From contig NZ_CP094669.1 in assembly GCF_022827545.1 (NCBI RefSeq), forward strand, positions 4,953,001-5,017,000: a stretch of 64,000 nucleotides of DNA, read 5' to 3'. A model generated the notes under the pieces. The model saw nothing but the letters and a program-made list of their open reading frames with translations. It did no database searches and had not been told where the DNA came from. Below, piece after piece: positions 63,379 to 64,000 of the stretch (its first letter is position 1; each line of letters begins with the position of its first letter). Source of the DNA: Hymenobacter tibetensis (GTDB lineage: Bacteria; Bacteroidota; Bacteroidia; Cytophagales; Hymenobacteraceae). The translations under genes were made by a program, and so were the position numbers.

Positions 63379-64000
63379 ATGTTACGCATCGACCATATAA
63401 GCAAGCAGTTCGGGCCAGTAGTGGCACTCGACAACGTAGGCCTGCATGTGCGGCCAGGCGAAATCGTGACTCTGGTTGGGACGAGCGGCTGCGGCAAAAG
63501 CACACTTCTGCGCATTGTAGCGGGGCTTGATGTGCCCACCAAAGGCCGGGTGCTAATCAACGAAGAGCCCATTACGGCTCCTCACCCTGCAGTAGGCGTC
63601 ATTTTTCAGGAGCCCCGCCTGATGCCGTGGCTAACGGTGCGCCAGAATGTACGGTTTGGTATTGCCAACCTACCGGACGCCGAACAGGAACAACGTACTA
63701 CGGCCGTGCTGGAGCGGGTAGGCCTTACAGCCTTTGCCGACGCTCTGCCCCGGCAGCTTTCCGGCGGCATGGCACAACGGGTTGCCATTGCGCGGGCCTT
63801 GGTAGCCCAACCGTCGTTGCTTTTGCTCGACGAGCCATTTAGCGCCCTCGACCCGTTCACGAAGATGAAGCTCCAGGACCACTTGCTGGAAATATGGTCG
63901 TATGACCGGCCGACTCTGCTGCTGGTCACGCATGACATCGAGGAAGCCTTGGTGCTCTCCGACCGGGTGGTCGTGCTACGCGGCCACCCCGGCCGCATCC
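63379..64000 (+). CDS. ABC transporter ATP-binding protein (SsuB/TauB type), 3'-truncated
   Basis: 207 codons visible, running off the right end of the window. MLRIDHISKQFGPVVALDNV, Walker A VGTSGCGKSTLLRIVAGLD, Q-loop GVIFQEPRLMPWLTV, signature LSGGMAQRVAIARALVAQP, Walker B LLLLDEPFSALDPFTK and H-loop LLVTHDIEEALVLSDRVVVL are all intact. The W in the Q-loop sequence (RLMPWLTV) is typical of sulfonate/nitrate importers. It should energise the permease encoded 53 bases upstream. Confidence 0.94.
   Translation, partial: MLRIDHISKQFGPVVALDNVGLHVRPGEIVTLVGTSGCGKSTLLRIVAGLDVPTKGRVLINEEPITAPHPAVGVIFQEPRLMPWLTVRQNVRFGIANLPDAEQEQRTTAVLERVGLTAFADALPRQLSGGMAQRVAIARALVAQPSLLLLDEPFSALDPFTKMKLQDHLLEIWSYDRPTLLLVTHDIEEALVLSDRVVVLRGHPGRI

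Overview
The window looks like chromosome from a member of the Bacteroidota, most likely Hymenobacter or a close relative in the Cytophagales. The reasons are: outer-membrane receptors with an N-terminal carboxypeptidase-regulatory-like domain, a C-terminal type IX secretion (T9SS) sorting tail, LytTR/LytS regulation, a DUF1800-DUF1501 pair, an rpsU-xerC-hpf block, several promoters of the Bacteroidota type (TTG, about 19 bases, TAnnTTTG) and start codons without clear Shine-Dalgarno sequences. The DNA is moderately GC-rich. The genes are nearly all ordinary chromosomal ones. I see no insertion sequence, prophage, CRISPR array, rRNA or tRNA.

Layout. 1-6.9 kb: two paralogous outer-membrane beta-barrel proteins (the first cut by the window edge) flank a LytTR response regulator and its LytS-type kinase on the opposite strand. 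7-19.2 kb: mostly minus-strand housekeeping and orphan genes (aroE, DedA, a spermidine-synthase-like methyltransferase, TraB/GumN, a sugar dehydrogenase lipoprotein, GNAT, a ComA-type phosphosulfolactate synthase, a TPR protein, an epimerase), with one plus-strand PAS sensor whose kinase core looks degenerate. 19.3-23.5 kb: exopolysaccharide export and tyrosine phosphoregulation (Wza-, Wzc- and CpsB-like). 23.7-28 kb: acyl-CoA dehydrogenase, rpsU, xerC, hpf, metK. 28-33.5 kb: S9 peptidase, HD phosphohydrolase, GNAT and a T9SS-secreted sugar dehydrogenase. 34-39.2 kb: Nramp and a TonB-dependent receptor that share a DtxR/MntR-like palindrome, then an outer-membrane transporter-like protein. 39.3-45.2 kb: two SPW-like membrane proteins, a lipoprotein, DUF1501/DUF1800 and a DUF5672 protein. 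45.2-57.8 kb: a lamin-tail-domain secreted protein, asd, a triple TonB_C protein, lipoproteins, a hydrolase, dxs, a flippase-like membrane protein and a LysM protein.

58-64 kb is the most interesting part. A strong promoter drives a leader of about 520 bases. It contains a SAM-I riboswitch and then, 7 bases after the aptamer, a 51-codon open reading frame ending in CCCSACCCCC. Downstream are O-acetylhomoserine sulfhydrylase (metY), homoserine O-acetyltransferase (metX) and a sulfonate/taurine/nitrate-type ABC transporter (binding protein, permease, ATPase cut by the window end). The layout suggests that a sulfur-assimilation operon is read by two sensors in series: SAM through the riboswitch and charged Cys-tRNA through a polycysteine leader peptide.

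All calls are from reading the sequence. No database search or structure prediction was run. Start codons were moved inward where a signal peptide, lipobox or conserved domain start supports it.
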